DNA from: Arthrobacter sp. KBS0702
GTDB lineage: Bacteria > Actinomycetota > Actinomycetes > Actinomycetales > Micrococcaceae
Direction of reading: 5' to 3'
Length of the DNA stretch: 64,000 bases
Assembly (NCBI RefSeq): GCF_005937985.2
Contig: NZ_CP042172.1
Span: forward strand, 3,410,001 to 3,474,000
Below the pieces are notes generated by a model. It did no database searches, had not been told where the DNA came from, and saw only the letters and a list, made by a program, of their open reading frames with translations. The stretch's first letter is position 1; the number at the start of each line of letters is the position of its first letter. Below, piece by piece: positions 51,211 to 59,285 of the stretch. Position numbers and translations under genes: made by a program.

Positions 51211-51663
51211 GACGACTCTCCTCATGAAAATAAAATGAAACGGCTGGCGGAGTTCCCGCATAACCGTGCGGCAGGCGGCGTCCGCATCCAGCTCCCACGT
51301 TGTTCGGCGGTGCTACGGCAACCGGCTGAACCGGGTTGCAGTCTGCACTGCGGCGACAATTGTGGACTTGGGCACGGGGCGGAGGAGACCTTGTGGGAAA
51401 CCGCCGGCGAGTGCCGGATGCTGGGCGAATACAGGAGTGCACGCAACTTGAGCCCCTAACTACCGGCCACCGGAAGTGCCTGATTTCGCAGACTTTCCCG
51501 CCAACCGGAGCAATTGCACACGCTCCGCGCCACCTAGCGCCTACCAAGTCTACGAGCTAGGCGAATTAAAGACCAATCCGCGGCCCGAGGGTGTATAAGC
51601 GCCGGGCCTCTCGCGGGGAAGTCATAAGAGGGGCGCAGTCCTTTCACAGCAAAATGATAGGCA
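51211..51663. other. Intergenic region between the ribosomal operon and the ferric reductase gene
   Basis: 453 bp with no supported gene. It contains the promoter region of rpmB on the minus strand, with the AT-rich Zur-like half-site at 51223-51240, and a TATAAG box near 51593 that could be a -10 element for the plus-strand reductase operon. Reading frames here are short and unlike known proteins. Confidence 0.4.
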
Positions 51664-53124
51664 ATGGGCAGAGTCTGGATTCATGAACACAACCACCCAG
51701 ACCGCCTTGCGCCCCGCGGCGCGACGGGCCCCCGGGGCCCGGAACCCTTCAAGGGACAACACCGTCGGCGGATGCTTCAGGCAGACCTCCTGACCGTGAT
51801 CGCCTGGGCGTCACTGGCCGGGGCTGTTGCGTTGTGGCTCGCCGACGGCGGTGCCGCCGGCTTCTCGACTCTGGCCGGATCGTTCACAGCGATGGGGATC
51901 GTGGCGGGGCTCGCCGGCATGGACCTGGTGCTGCTGATGCTGCTCCTCGCGGCACGCCTCCCGGTCATCGACGGCGCCGTGGGCCATGACCGCGCCCTTG
52001 AATTCCACCGGAAACTCGGGAAGCCGTCGCTCTATCTCCTGCTGGCGCACGGTGTCCTGCTGGCGATCGGCTACGGACTGGCCGAAGGCCTCGACCCGGT
52101 CAGCGAAGCGGTCGCCCTGTGGGTGCTCGTGCCCGACATGTGGCTGGCGTACGTATCCATGGCCCTGTTTATCGCCGTCGTCGTCACCTCCCTGGTGGCC
52201 GTCCGCCGTCGTTTTCCCTATGAGTTTTGGTACGCCGTCCACCTGTTGACCTACGCCGCCGTGCTGACGTCACTGCCGCACCAGTTCAGCGTCGGCGGCC
52301 TCTTTGCCGAGGGCACCTGGCAACGCTGGTACTGGCTCGCCGCCTGCATTGGCACCGGCGCTGCGCTCGTGCACCACCGGGTCCTTGAGCCGATCGTCGC
52401 CACGGTCCGGCACCAGCTGCGCGTCAGCCGGGTGGTGGCGGTGGGCCATGGAGTGGTCAGCATCGAGATGGCCGGTCGGCACCTGGACGAGCTGTCCGGC
52501 AGCGGCGGCCGCTTCTTCATCTGGCGGTTCCTTGGCCCCGGGCAGTGGTGGCACCCGCATCCGTTCAGCCTCTCCGCGGAGCCGCTGCAGTTGGACGCCG
52601 ACGGCGGCGGACGGTTGCGGATCACGGTGCGCAACCTCGGCCGGGGCTCGGCGGCCTTGACGCGGCTGAAGCCTGGCACCCGGGTTGCGGTCGAAGGACC
52701 GTACGGCCTGTTCAGCACCGCTTCCCGCAGCCGCCGGCATGTCGTCATGATCGGCGCCGGCATCGGCATTACCCCGATCCGTGCGCTGTTGGAGCGGACT
52801 CCGTTCGAGCCCGGGGATGCCACGGTCATCCTTCGCGGCCACAGCCCGTCCGGGCTGTACCTCGGCGACGAAATTCTCGAGCTCTGCCAGCGCCGCGGCG
52901 CGACCCTATTCCACCTGACCGGGCGACGGCCCCGGGGAGCTCAGACCTGGCTGCCGGAGAGCGAGGCGCGCTCCGGCTACCGGCTGGCGAGCTACGTGCC
53001 TGATTTGGCCGACGCCGACGTCTACGTCTGCGGGCCGGCCGGGTGGGCCCTCAATGTCCTCGATGACGCACGCCGGGCAGGCGTGCGGGAAGAGCAACTC
53101 CACTACGAAAGGTTCGACTGGTGA
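51664..53124 (+). CDS. Ferric-reductase-like membrane flavocytochrome
   Basis: Up to 486 residues. An N-terminal ferric-reductase transmembrane domain of six helices (starting MLQADLLTVIAWAS, about residue 37) has histidines suited to two haems (LEFHRKLGKPSLYLLLAHG; YAVHLLTYAAVLTSLPHQ). A cytoplasmic FAD domain (HPHPFSLSAEP, the RxxS-like site) and an NAD(P) domain (MIGAGIGITPIRAL; VYVCGPAGW) follow. It passes electrons from NAD(P)H across the membrane. The start is uncertain: ATG 51664, ATG 51772, or ATG 51683 in another frame. Its stop overlaps the next gene (TGGTGA). Confidence 0.85.
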   Translation: MGRVWIHEHNHPDRLAPRGATGPRGPEPFKGQHRRRMLQADLLTVIAWASLAGAVALWLADGGAAGFSTLAGSFTAMGIVAGLAGMDLVLLMLLLAARLPVIDGAVGHDRALEFHRKLGKPSLYLLLAHGVLLAIGYGLAEGLDPVSEAVALWVLVPDMWLAYVSMALFIAVVVTSLVAVRRRFPYEFWYAVHLLTYAAVLTSLPHQFSVGGLFAEGTWQRWYWLAACIGTGAALVHHRVLEPIVATVRHQLRVSRVVAVGHGVVSIEMAGRHLDELSGSGGRFFIWRFLGPGQWWHPHPFSLSAEPLQLDADGGGRLRITVRNLGRGSAALTRLKPGTRVAVEGPYGLFSTASRSRRHVVMIGAGIGITPIRALLERTPFEPGDATVILRGHSPSGLYLGDEILELCQRRGATLFHLTGRRPRGAQTWLPESEARSGYRLASYVPDLADADVYVCGPAGWALNVLDDARRAGVREEQLHYERFDW

Positions 53125-53666
53125 GAATTCGCGCAGTAGTTTCAGCAGCCCTGGCCTCCGCCGGAATCCTGATAGTCGGCTGGCAGTCGGGAACCCACGT
53201 GGCGGATACTGCCAGCGCCACCGGCACCATGGCCGGGCCCGCGTCCGCCGGCTCCACAGGGGCCGGCACGGGGACCACCGGCTCCGCGGCGTCGGGAACC
53301 GGTTCAAGCAGTAGGGGCTCGAGTGGGTCGGCGGGGAGTTCTGCAGCCGCCTCCGGGTCCACCGGCTCTTCCGGCACCTCCTCGAACGCCGCAGGCACCT
53401 TCGCCGGCGAAGTCGTCCAGACCCGCTTCGGCTCGGTCCAGGTCCAGATCAGCGTGACCGGCGGAAAGATTACGGACGTCACCGCTTTGCAGCTCACGGA
53501 CGAGGACCGGCGGTCCGTGCAGATCAGCAACCGCGCGGCCCCCTTGCTGCGAGCCGAAGTCCTCAAGGCGCAATCGGCCAACGTCCAGACCATCAGCGGG
53601 GCCACCGTCACCAGTTCCGCCTATCTGACCTCGCTCCAGGCAGCGCTTGATGCAGCACACCTCTGA
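53121..53666 (+). CDS. Extracytoplasmic FMN-binding protein, flavinylated
   Basis: A 181-residue exported protein: signal/anchor MRIRAVVSAALASAGILIVG, then a Gly/Ser/Thr-rich linker (about residues 35-95), then an FMN-binding domain. The motif ISGATVTS (158-165) matches the SGAT-x-T flavinylation site; Thr162 should carry FMN covalently. GTG start overlaps the reductase stop, and its end overlaps apbE by 17 bp, so all three are one operon. It likely accepts electrons from the flavocytochrome and passes them to external acceptors. Confidence 0.88.
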   Translation: MRIRAVVSAALASAGILIVGWQSGTHVADTASATGTMAGPASAGSTGAGTGTTGSAASGTGSSSRGSSGSAGSSAAASGSTGSSGTSSNAAGTFAGEVVQTRFGSVQVQISVTGGKITDVTALQLTDEDRRSVQISNRAAPLLRAEVLKAQSANVQTISGATVTSSAYLTSLQAALDAAHL

Positions 53667-54456
53667 CCTTGACGTCCCGCAGCTGAAGGCAAAGACCTTC
53701 CGCTGCATGGGCACCGTCATCAGCTTCACCGTGCCGGTTGCTCCGGGCGAGGGGTCAGCAGCGGGAGAGGAAACACTCACGGCCGCGGCAGCCGCAGTCG
53801 AGCGGATCTTTCGGGAACTCGACGCCCGCTTCAGCCTGTACCGGCCGGAGTCCGAGGCCAGCAGGCTGGCCCGCGGCGAACTGCAGCTCCGGGCGGCCTC
53901 GCAGGACTTCCGGGACCGCTATGCCGAGGCTGTGGACTGGCGGCTCCTGACCGAGGGCGCGTTCACGCCGGAGCGGCCGGACGGCGTGCCGGACTTGTCC
54001 GGCCTGGTGAAGGGCGTCGCGATCCAGGAAGCCGGGGCCGCCCTGCAATCGTTGGGGCACGGCGACTGGTGCCTGAACGCCGGCGGCGATGTGCTCGTGG
54101 CCGGTTCGCCCATCGCCGGCGGCCAGGCTTCGTGGCAGGCCGGGATCGTCGATCCGCAGGACCGCAGGACCCTGATAGCCGCCTTCCCACTGGGCGGCAG
54201 CACCGCCGTCCGCGCCCTGGCCACCTCCGGTTCCGCCGAACGGGGCGACCACATCTGGACCAGCGGGGCAGGGGTCAGCGCGTTCCGGCAGGTGTCGGTC
54301 GCAGCGGCGGACATCGTCACCGCTGATGTGCTCGCAACGGCCATTGTGGCCGGCGGCATTCCCATGCTCAACCGGGCGACAAGCGGCTGGGACGTTGAGG
54401 TGCTCGCGATCCGGAACGACGGCGGCATCCTCGCGACACTGGGGTTCCGCGCCTAG
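53650..54456 (+). CDS. apbE: FAD:protein FMN transferase
   Basis: A 268-residue ApbE. Marks include FRCMGTVISF near the N-terminus, DLSGLVKGVAIQEA (the lysine helix), CLNAGGDVLVAG (glycine-rich flavin site) and ATSGSAERGDHIW plus the metal-binding ADIVTADVLATA. No signal peptide is obvious, so the enzyme may act before or without export, which is unusual because most ApbE act outside the membrane. It should attach FMN to Thr162 of the neighbouring FMN-binding protein. ATG 53650 lies inside the preceding gene. Confidence 0.88.
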   Translation: MQHTSDLDVPQLKAKTFRCMGTVISFTVPVAPGEGSAAGEETLTAAAAAVERIFRELDARFSLYRPESEASRLARGELQLRAASQDFRDRYAEAVDWRLLTEGAFTPERPDGVPDLSGLVKGVAIQEAGAALQSLGHGDWCLNAGGDVLVAGSPIAGGQASWQAGIVDPQDRRTLIAAFPLGGSTAVRALATSGSAERGDHIWTSGAGVSAFRQVSVAAADIVTADVLATAIVAGGIPMLNRATSGWDVEVLAIRNDGGILATLGFRA

Positions 54457-55871
54457 GCCTGTCCGTCCGTCGCGGGCAGGGCGTTGGCCGCGGCTACGCG
54501 GGAGTACCACAGGCCGCTCGCCTTGGGGGTACGCCGCTGCGTTTCGTAGTCCACCCTCACCAGCCCGAAGCGCTGGTGGTAGCCGAAGGCCCATTCAAAG
54601 TTGTCCAGCAGGGACCAGGCGAAGTAGCCGCGGACGTCCACCCCGTCGGCAATCGATGCGTGCAGGGCCCGCAGATGCTCGTCGAAGAAGGCAAGCCGAG
54701 CGTGGTCGTCGACGAATCCCTCGGCATCCGGAACGTCGTCGAAGGCGGCGCCGTTTTCCGTGATGTAGATCGGGATCCCGGCCGGGCCGGTGTACTCGCG
54801 CTGCAGCCGGTTCAGCAGCCGGCGGAGCCCCTCTGGCTGCACCTCCCATCCCATCCCGGTGACGGGGAGGCCGCGCGGTACCTGCCGGACGCCTTCGGCC
54901 GCGACCAGGGGTGACGCTGGAGCGCCTGCGGCCGGTCCGGGGAGCGGCTCGGGGTCCGTCGTGAAGGCATCGCCGTGGTAGTAATTGACGCCCAGCACGT
55001 CGACGGGTTCCGAAATCAGGTCGAGGTCCCCTGGCCGGACGACGTCGTTCATGCCGAGGTTGGCCACATCTGCGAGCACGTCGGCGGGGTACTCGCCGCG
55101 GAAGATCGGGTCCAGGAACAGCCGGTTGCACTGGCCGTCAACCCGCCGGGCCGCATCCACGTCCCCTTCCCGGCCCGGATCGGCCGGATCGGCCACCGTC
55201 AGGTTCAAGGTGATGCCCAGGGTCGCCCCGGGATCCCGCCGGCGGAGCTCACGGACGGCCAGGCCGTGCCCCAGCAGCAGGTGGTGGACTGCCGACAGCG
55301 CCGCCGCCGGCTCCTGACGCCCCGGTGCGTGCATGCCGGCGGCGTAGCCCAGGAACGCGGAGACCCAAGGTTCGTTGAGCGTGGTCCAGATCCGGACCCG
55401 GTCGCCGAGGGCCTCGTGCATCAGGGCGGCATAGGCCGCAAAGCGTTCGGCCGTGTCCCGCGCCGCCCAGCCGCCCTTCTCCTCCAGCGCCTGCGGCAGG
55501 TCCCAGTGGTACAGGGTGACCCAAGGGGTGATCCCGGCGTCGAGCAATTGATCGACCAGCCGAGAGTAGAAAGCGATGCCCTCGGGATTCGGCGTCACGC
55601 CGTCGGGCATGCAGCGGGCCCAAGAGATGGAGAACCGGTAGGCGGCCAGGTTCAGGTCCTTCATCAGCGCGATGTCCTCGGCCGTGCGGTGGTAATGGTC
55701 GCAGGCGACATCACCGTTGTGGGCATCGGCGACGGCCCCCGGTACCCGGCAGAAGACGTCCCAGATGGACTCCCCGCGGCCTCCCTCCCGGGTGGCGCCC
55801 TCGATCTGGTACGCGGCGGTGGCAGCTCCCCACAGGAAACCGGACGGGAAGGTGAGGGCGCTGCGATTCAT
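54453..55871 (-). CDS. GH1 family beta-glucosidase
   Basis: A 472-residue glycoside hydrolase family 1 enzyme with the N-terminal signature FLWGAATAAYQIEG. Acid/base Glu167 lies in TLNEPW and nucleophile Glu372 in ITENG, with WSLLDNFEWAFGY at the aglycone site. No signal peptide, so cytoplasmic cleavage of beta-glucosides or related disaccharides is expected. Its stop shares CTAG with the apbE stop (tail-to-tail overlap). No sugar transporter or LacI regulator is adjacent. Confidence 0.93.
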   Translation of the reverse strand: MNRSALTFPSGFLWGAATAAYQIEGATREGGRGESIWDVFCRVPGAVADAHNGDVACDHYHRTAEDIALMKDLNLAAYRFSISWARCMPDGVTPNPEGIAFYSRLVDQLLDAGITPWVTLYHWDLPQALEEKGGWAARDTAERFAAYAALMHEALGDRVRIWTTLNEPWVSAFLGYAAGMHAPGRQEPAAALSAVHHLLLGHGLAVRELRRRDPGATLGITLNLTVADPADPGREGDVDAARRVDGQCNRLFLDPIFRGEYPADVLADVANLGMNDVVRPGDLDLISEPVDVLGVNYYHGDAFTTDPEPLPGPAAGAPASPLVAAEGVRQVPRGLPVTGMGWEVQPEGLRRLLNRLQREYTGPAGIPIYITENGAAFDDVPDAEGFVDDHARLAFFDEHLRALHASIADGVDVRGYFAWSLLDNFEWAFGYHQRFGLVRVDYETQRRTPKASGLWYSRVAAANALPATDGQA

Positions 55872-55890
55872 CCTGTTGCTCCTTGCGTTG

Positions 55891-56652
55891 CTAAAGGCGT
55901 GTGAGCTGAGGATACCGCGGAGAGAGCCCGTCGCCGGAGGACTTTCCGGTGACCCGGCGAACCACCCACGGGCCGGCGAATTCGCGTACCCAGCGGGCGT
56001 TCGCGCGGATTGCCTCGGAGCGGCTGAGTTCCGGGACCGGCGTCATCGGCGGGACGTCGATCGAGTGGTCGTGCTCCAGCACGGTGAGGACCCGCTTGGC
56101 CATGTTGGCATGGCCGGCGGCGGACATGTGCATACGGTCGGTGGCCCACATGCCCCAGTCGTAGTACTCGCTGAACCGCCAGTAGTCCACCAGCAGCGCA
56201 TCGTGGTCCCCGGCAATGCCGCGGACCAGTTCGTTGTAGATCGCGGTGCGGCCGCGCATGGTCCCAAAAACCTTGGATCCGCGGGCGTCGAAGCCGGTGA
56301 ACATCACCACGGTGGCGCCGGTGGCCTTCAGTTTGCGGATGCCCGCGTCGTATTCGACCAGCAGGTCATCGATGTTGACCTTCGGCCGGAGGATGTCATT
56401 CGCGCCGGCGTAGATGGTCACCAGGGTGGGGTTGAGCGCGACGGCGGCGTCCACCTGCTCGGCCATGATCTGGCGGAGCTTCCGTCCGCGGATGGCGAGA
56501 TTGGCGTAGCCGAAGCCCGGGTCGGCCGCACCCAGCTGCTCGGCGACCCGGTCGGCCCAGCCGCGCACCCCGTTGGGGCGGGCCGGGGCGTCGTCGCCGA
56601 CGCCTTCCGTGAAAGAGTCTCCGAGTGCAACATAGCGGGCCGTAAAATCCAT
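55891..56652 (-). CDS. SGNH/GDSL hydrolase, copy 1
   Basis: A 253-residue hydrolase with block I GDSFTEGVGD (Ser13 nucleophile), block III YAGANDIL and block V DRMHMSAAGH (Asp/His). No signal peptide. I chose ATG 56652 because it gives the family N-terminus (MDFTARYVALGDS). It lies 20 bp before the GH1 start and may share a transcript with it. Family members deacylate small esters or sugars. A paralog of similar organisation lies at 57566-58390. Confidence 0.88.
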   Translation of the reverse strand: MDFTARYVALGDSFTEGVGDDAPARPNGVRGWADRVAEQLGAADPGFGYANLAIRGRKLRQIMAEQVDAAVALNPTLVTIYAGANDILRPKVNIDDLLVEYDAGIRKLKATGATVVMFTGFDARGSKVFGTMRGRTAIYNELVRGIAGDHDALLVDYWRFSEYYDWGMWATDRMHMSAAGHANMAKRVLTVLEHDHSIDVPPMTPVPELSRSEAIRANARWVREFAGPWVVRRVTGKSSGDGLSPRYPQLTRL

Positions 56653-56701
56653 GGACCCAGTTTGCCATCTGTTGCTGAGAGCAACCACCGCGGCCCTGCC
56701 G

Positions 56702-57196
56702 CTAGGAAGGGGGCAGGTTGCTGTCGCGCAGGATCCAGTGCCCGGCGTCCAGGCGGGAGACGATCTTCTCGCCGATGCGGGCCAGGTGCGCGACGTCGTC
56801 CGGATCGAGGGCGTCGAGGAACAGTGCCCGGACGGCCTCCACATGGCCCGGCGCGAGTCCCACGATGGTGGCCATGCCGGCGTCGGTGAGGTGGGCCGTG
56901 GTGACACGGGCGTCTCCGGGGTGGGGCCGGCGCTCCAGCCACCCGCGGTTCTGGAGCTTGGTCACCACATGGGAGAGCCGCGACAGCGAGGCACTGGTGC
57001 GCGCCGCGAGTTCGCTCATGGGCAGGTAGCGGCCCTCCGCCTCGGAAAGCATGGCCAGGACGTTGTAGTCGAACAGCGAGAGTTTTCCGGCCGCGTGCAG
57101 CTGCGTGTCCAGCGCCGCGGGCAGCAGCGTGTTGATGCTCAGCTGGGCCAGCCAGGCACGGCGTTCGTCGGCATTGAGCCAGCGCGGTTCGGTCAT
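56702..57196 (-). CDS. MarR family transcriptional regulator
   Basis: A 164-residue MarR protein with the winged helix LPMSELAARTSASLSRLSHVVTKL (recognition helix about residues 65-80) and the wing RRPHPGDARVTTAHLTDAG. It lies between two SGNH hydrolase genes and diverges from the YciI gene. The start has a clear family N-terminus. Its targets are probably local. The ligand is unknown. Confidence 0.88.
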   Translation of the reverse strand: MTEPRWLNADERRAWLAQLSINTLLPAALDTQLHAAGKLSLFDYNVLAMLSEAEGRYLPMSELAARTSASLSRLSHVVTKLQNRGWLERRPHPGDARVTTAHLTDAGMATIVGLAPGHVEAVRALFLDALDPDDVAHLARIGEKIVSRLDAGHWILRDSNLPPS

Positions 57197-57264
57197 GGCT
57201 CCATTCTAGGAGACTCGATGCTTGAGGGTTCAACTTCGACCTGCCCGCCGTCTTGGGCAGGCGG

Positions 57265-57270
57265 TAGGCT
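57265..57270 (+). promoter_or_regulatory. Candidate -10 element (TAGGCT), leaderless arrangement
   Basis: TAGGCT ends six bases before the ATG at 57277, without a Shine-Dalgarno site. The inverted repeat CTGCCC-N8-GGGCAG (57241-57260) just upstream could be an operator for the divergent MarR protein. Confidence 0.4.
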
Positions 57271-57276
57271 GGCGCT

Positions 57277-57564
57277 ATGTACGTAGTCTCGCTGACCTAC
57301 AAAGTGCCCGAAGAGATCGTCGACTTCCACCTGCCGGCGCACGTGGCCTGGCTGCAGGACGCCTTCGACCGCGGAGTCTTTATGGTGGCGGGACGCAAGA
57401 TCCCGCGCACCGGCGGGCTGCTGCTCTCCAACGCGGACCGCGCCGACTTGGACGCCGCGCTGGCCCAGGACCCCTTCTACGTCAACGGCGTGGCCGACTT
57501 CGACGTCGAGGAGTTCCACGCCAGCCGCGTCGCACCCGGGTACGAGAACCTGCTGGACAGCTAG
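57277..57564 (+). CDS. YciI family protein
   Basis: A 95-residue YciI/YCII-like protein with MYVVSLTYKVPEE, HVAWLQDAFDRGVFMVAGRKIPRTGG and DPFYVNGVADFDVEEFHA. The His/Asp pair conserved in the family (HVAWL ... DPF) is present. Role usually unknown; some act in detoxification or as accessory domains. It is apparently leaderless and shares the intergenic region with the MarR gene. Confidence 0.88.
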   Translation: MYVVSLTYKVPEEIVDFHLPAHVAWLQDAFDRGVFMVAGRKIPRTGGLLLSNADRADLDAALAQDPFYVNGVADFDVEEFHASRVAPGYENLLDS

Positions 57565-57565
57565 C

Positions 57566-58390
57566 TCAGCCGGGCAGCAGCTTCTTCAGGCCGCCTTTTC
57601 GGGGCACCCTCACCGGTTCGGGCCAGCGCGGGCTCAGCTGGTCCCCCAGCGTGACGCCGCGCAGCTTGCGGCCAAAGAGGGGGAGCACCCAGTCGTGCAC
57701 CCAACGGCGCTGCCGTCGCTCCCAATCCCGAAGACCAAGCCGGTCCGGGGGCTCCCATTCCTTGGGGCTGATGTTGTGCGGCACGCCGAGATGGTCCAGG
57801 ACCTGCGCGGCCAGGTACTTGTGGCCGGCCTTGGACATATGCAGCCGGTCCGTGTCCCACATTCGGGGGTCGTGGAAGGCCTCAAAGCACCAGTAGTCCA
57901 CCAGCACCGCGCCGTACCACTCGGCCAGTTCCCTCACGCGTCGGTTGTAGAGGGTGTTGCGCCTCTTCAGCGGCTCGAGCAGGACCGAGACCTTGACGTC
58001 GAAGCCGGTGAACAGCACAACGGTGGCACCGCTGGCGGCCAGCTTCGCCACGAGGTACTCGTAGTCGTCCATCAAGTCTTCGATGTCCGTGCCGAAATCC
58101 AGGATGTCGTTGCCGCCGGCGTAAAGGGTGACCAGGCTCGGTTCCATGGCCAAGGCCGGCTCCAACTGCTCGGCGATGATGTGGCGCAGCCGCTTGCTGC
58201 GGATCGCCAGGTTCGCGTACTCCCACCCGGGTTCCGCCTTCGCCAGCTTCTCGGCCACGCGGTCCGCCCAGCCGCGCACCCCGTTGGGCAGCCTGGCGCT
58301 GCGGTCCCCCACTCCCTCGGTGAAAGAATCCCCGAGGGCAACGAAGACCCGCCGCCCGTTCGGGCCTGGATGCAGAAGGTTCTCGGCCAC
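57566..58390 (-). CDS. SGNH/GDSL hydrolase, copy 2
   Basis: A 274-residue paralog of the protein at 55891, sharing ALGDSFTEGVGD, LPNGVRGWADRVAE, YANLAIR, YAGGNDIL, VVLFTGFD and DRLHMSKAGHKYLA. Catalytic Ser, Asn, Asp and His blocks are complete. The C-terminus is longer and more basic (RKGGLKKLLPG). No signal peptide. Convergent with the YciI gene, one base apart. Confidence 0.88.
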   Translation of the reverse strand: MAENLLHPGPNGRRVFVALGDSFTEGVGDRSARLPNGVRGWADRVAEKLAKAEPGWEYANLAIRSKRLRHIIAEQLEPALAMEPSLVTLYAGGNDILDFGTDIEDLMDDYEYLVAKLAASGATVVLFTGFDVKVSVLLEPLKRRNTLYNRRVRELAEWYGAVLVDYWCFEAFHDPRMWDTDRLHMSKAGHKYLAAQVLDHLGVPHNISPKEWEPPDRLGLRDWERRQRRWVHDWVLPLFGRKLRGVTLGDQLSPRWPEPVRVPRKGGLKKLLPG

Positions 58391-58780
58391 GGCTCCACGC
58401 TAACCGGCCCACCCGGCCAGCAGGGAAAGGCCGGGTAAACAGTCGGCGCACGGGGAACGCCAAACTGGACAGGCCTCCGGAGCTTTGCAAGGATTGGCGC
58501 GGCCGGCGAATCGGAACCGGCCCTGAAGATTTCTGATGGGGAGTGAGCATGGGCATCGCCACGATGACTGTTGCCGCGGTGAGCGGGGTGGCCGTTCTGG
58601 CCTGCTCCGCGGACGCACAGTTGCCAGCTCTCTCCGGACCGTCGGGTATCGCCGCGGACTGAGTCCGCGGAAACGCCCGGTTCCACCCGGAGTCACAGGC
58701 TGGCAGTGCCCTGCCTATACCGCTCCGGCGCGCTGAAAACAGCCGCCCGGCCGGACCATCCGATTCCGAAAGTTTTCACC
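58391..58780. other. Intergenic region with a candidate small ORF
   Basis: 390 bp between the second SGNH hydrolase and the FBP gene. Apart from the 37-codon frame at 58549-58662, I see only short stems such as CCGCGGACT/GAGTCCGCGG (58652-58671), which could terminate the small frame. Confidence 0.4.
58549..58662 (+). CDS. Candidate 37-residue exported or lipid-modified peptide
   Basis: A 37-codon frame reading MGIATMTVAAVSGVAVLACS followed by ADAQLPALSGPSGIAAD. GGGGAG lies five bases before the ATG, a strong ribosome site. The first 19 residues are hydrophobic and end in a VLAC lipobox-like motif, leaving a tail of about 18 residues. A GC-rich inverted repeat follows the stop. It is too short for family recognition and could be chance coding. 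Confidence 0.35.
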   Translation: MGIATMTVAAVSGVAVLACSADAQLPALSGPSGIAAD

Positions 58781-59275
58781 ATGCAAAAAATCACGGCCCA
58801 GCAGATCCGTTCGTCCTTCATCAACGCGAGCCGGTCGGAAGCGGCCAAACTCAATTTGCCCAAGAACTTCGATGCCCTGGACTGGGAGCGCCTCGACTTC
58901 CTGGGCTGGCGGGACGAGAAGATGCCGTTGCGCGGCTATCTGGTCGTGCCCGGCCCGAAGGGCCCCACCGGAATCATGCTGCGGGCCCCCGAAGGCGGGG
59001 CCAAGAAGAACCGTTCGGTCCTCTGTGAGCTGTGCCGCGACATCTTCTCCAAGGACGACGTCGTGCTGTGGGTCGCCAAGCGGGCCGGACAGTCCGGACG
59101 CAACGGCAACACCGTGGGCACCCTGATCTGCGCCGAGTTCGGCTGCTGCCGCAACGTGCGGGTTGAGCCTCCTGCCAACGACATCAACCCGGACCCGGCC
59201 GCCGTCGTGCTGCGGCAGATCGCCGGGATGGCGGCGCGCACCGCCCAGTTCCTCGAGCGCGTCAAGGGAACGTAG
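58781..59275 (+). CDS. FBP-domain (EF-G-binding, FusB-like) protein
   Basis: A 164-residue protein of the FusB/FBP type: an N-terminal helical part (MQKITAQQIRSSFINASRSE) and a C-terminal four-cysteine treble-clef-like zinc site (LCELC and later CAEFGCCRNVR). FusB proteins bind EF-G and free it from stalled ribosomes, which can protect against fusidic acid. Actinobacterial homologues are less studied. ATG 58781 gives the family N-terminus. Convergent with jetC, only 10 bp apart. Confidence 0.82.
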   Translation: MQKITAQQIRSSFINASRSEAAKLNLPKNFDALDWERLDFLGWRDEKMPLRGYLVVPGPKGPTGIMLRAPEGGAKKNRSVLCELCRDIFSKDDVVLWVAKRAGQSGRNGNTVGTLICAEFGCCRNVRVEPPANDINPDPAAVVLRQIAGMAARTAQFLERVKGT

Positions 59276-59285
59276 CAACGCGGGG

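Noticed and set aside
51223..51240. A Zur box before rpmB
   Set aside because: Only one arm resembles the consensus; the inverted partner is missing, so I did not annotate it as a Zur site.
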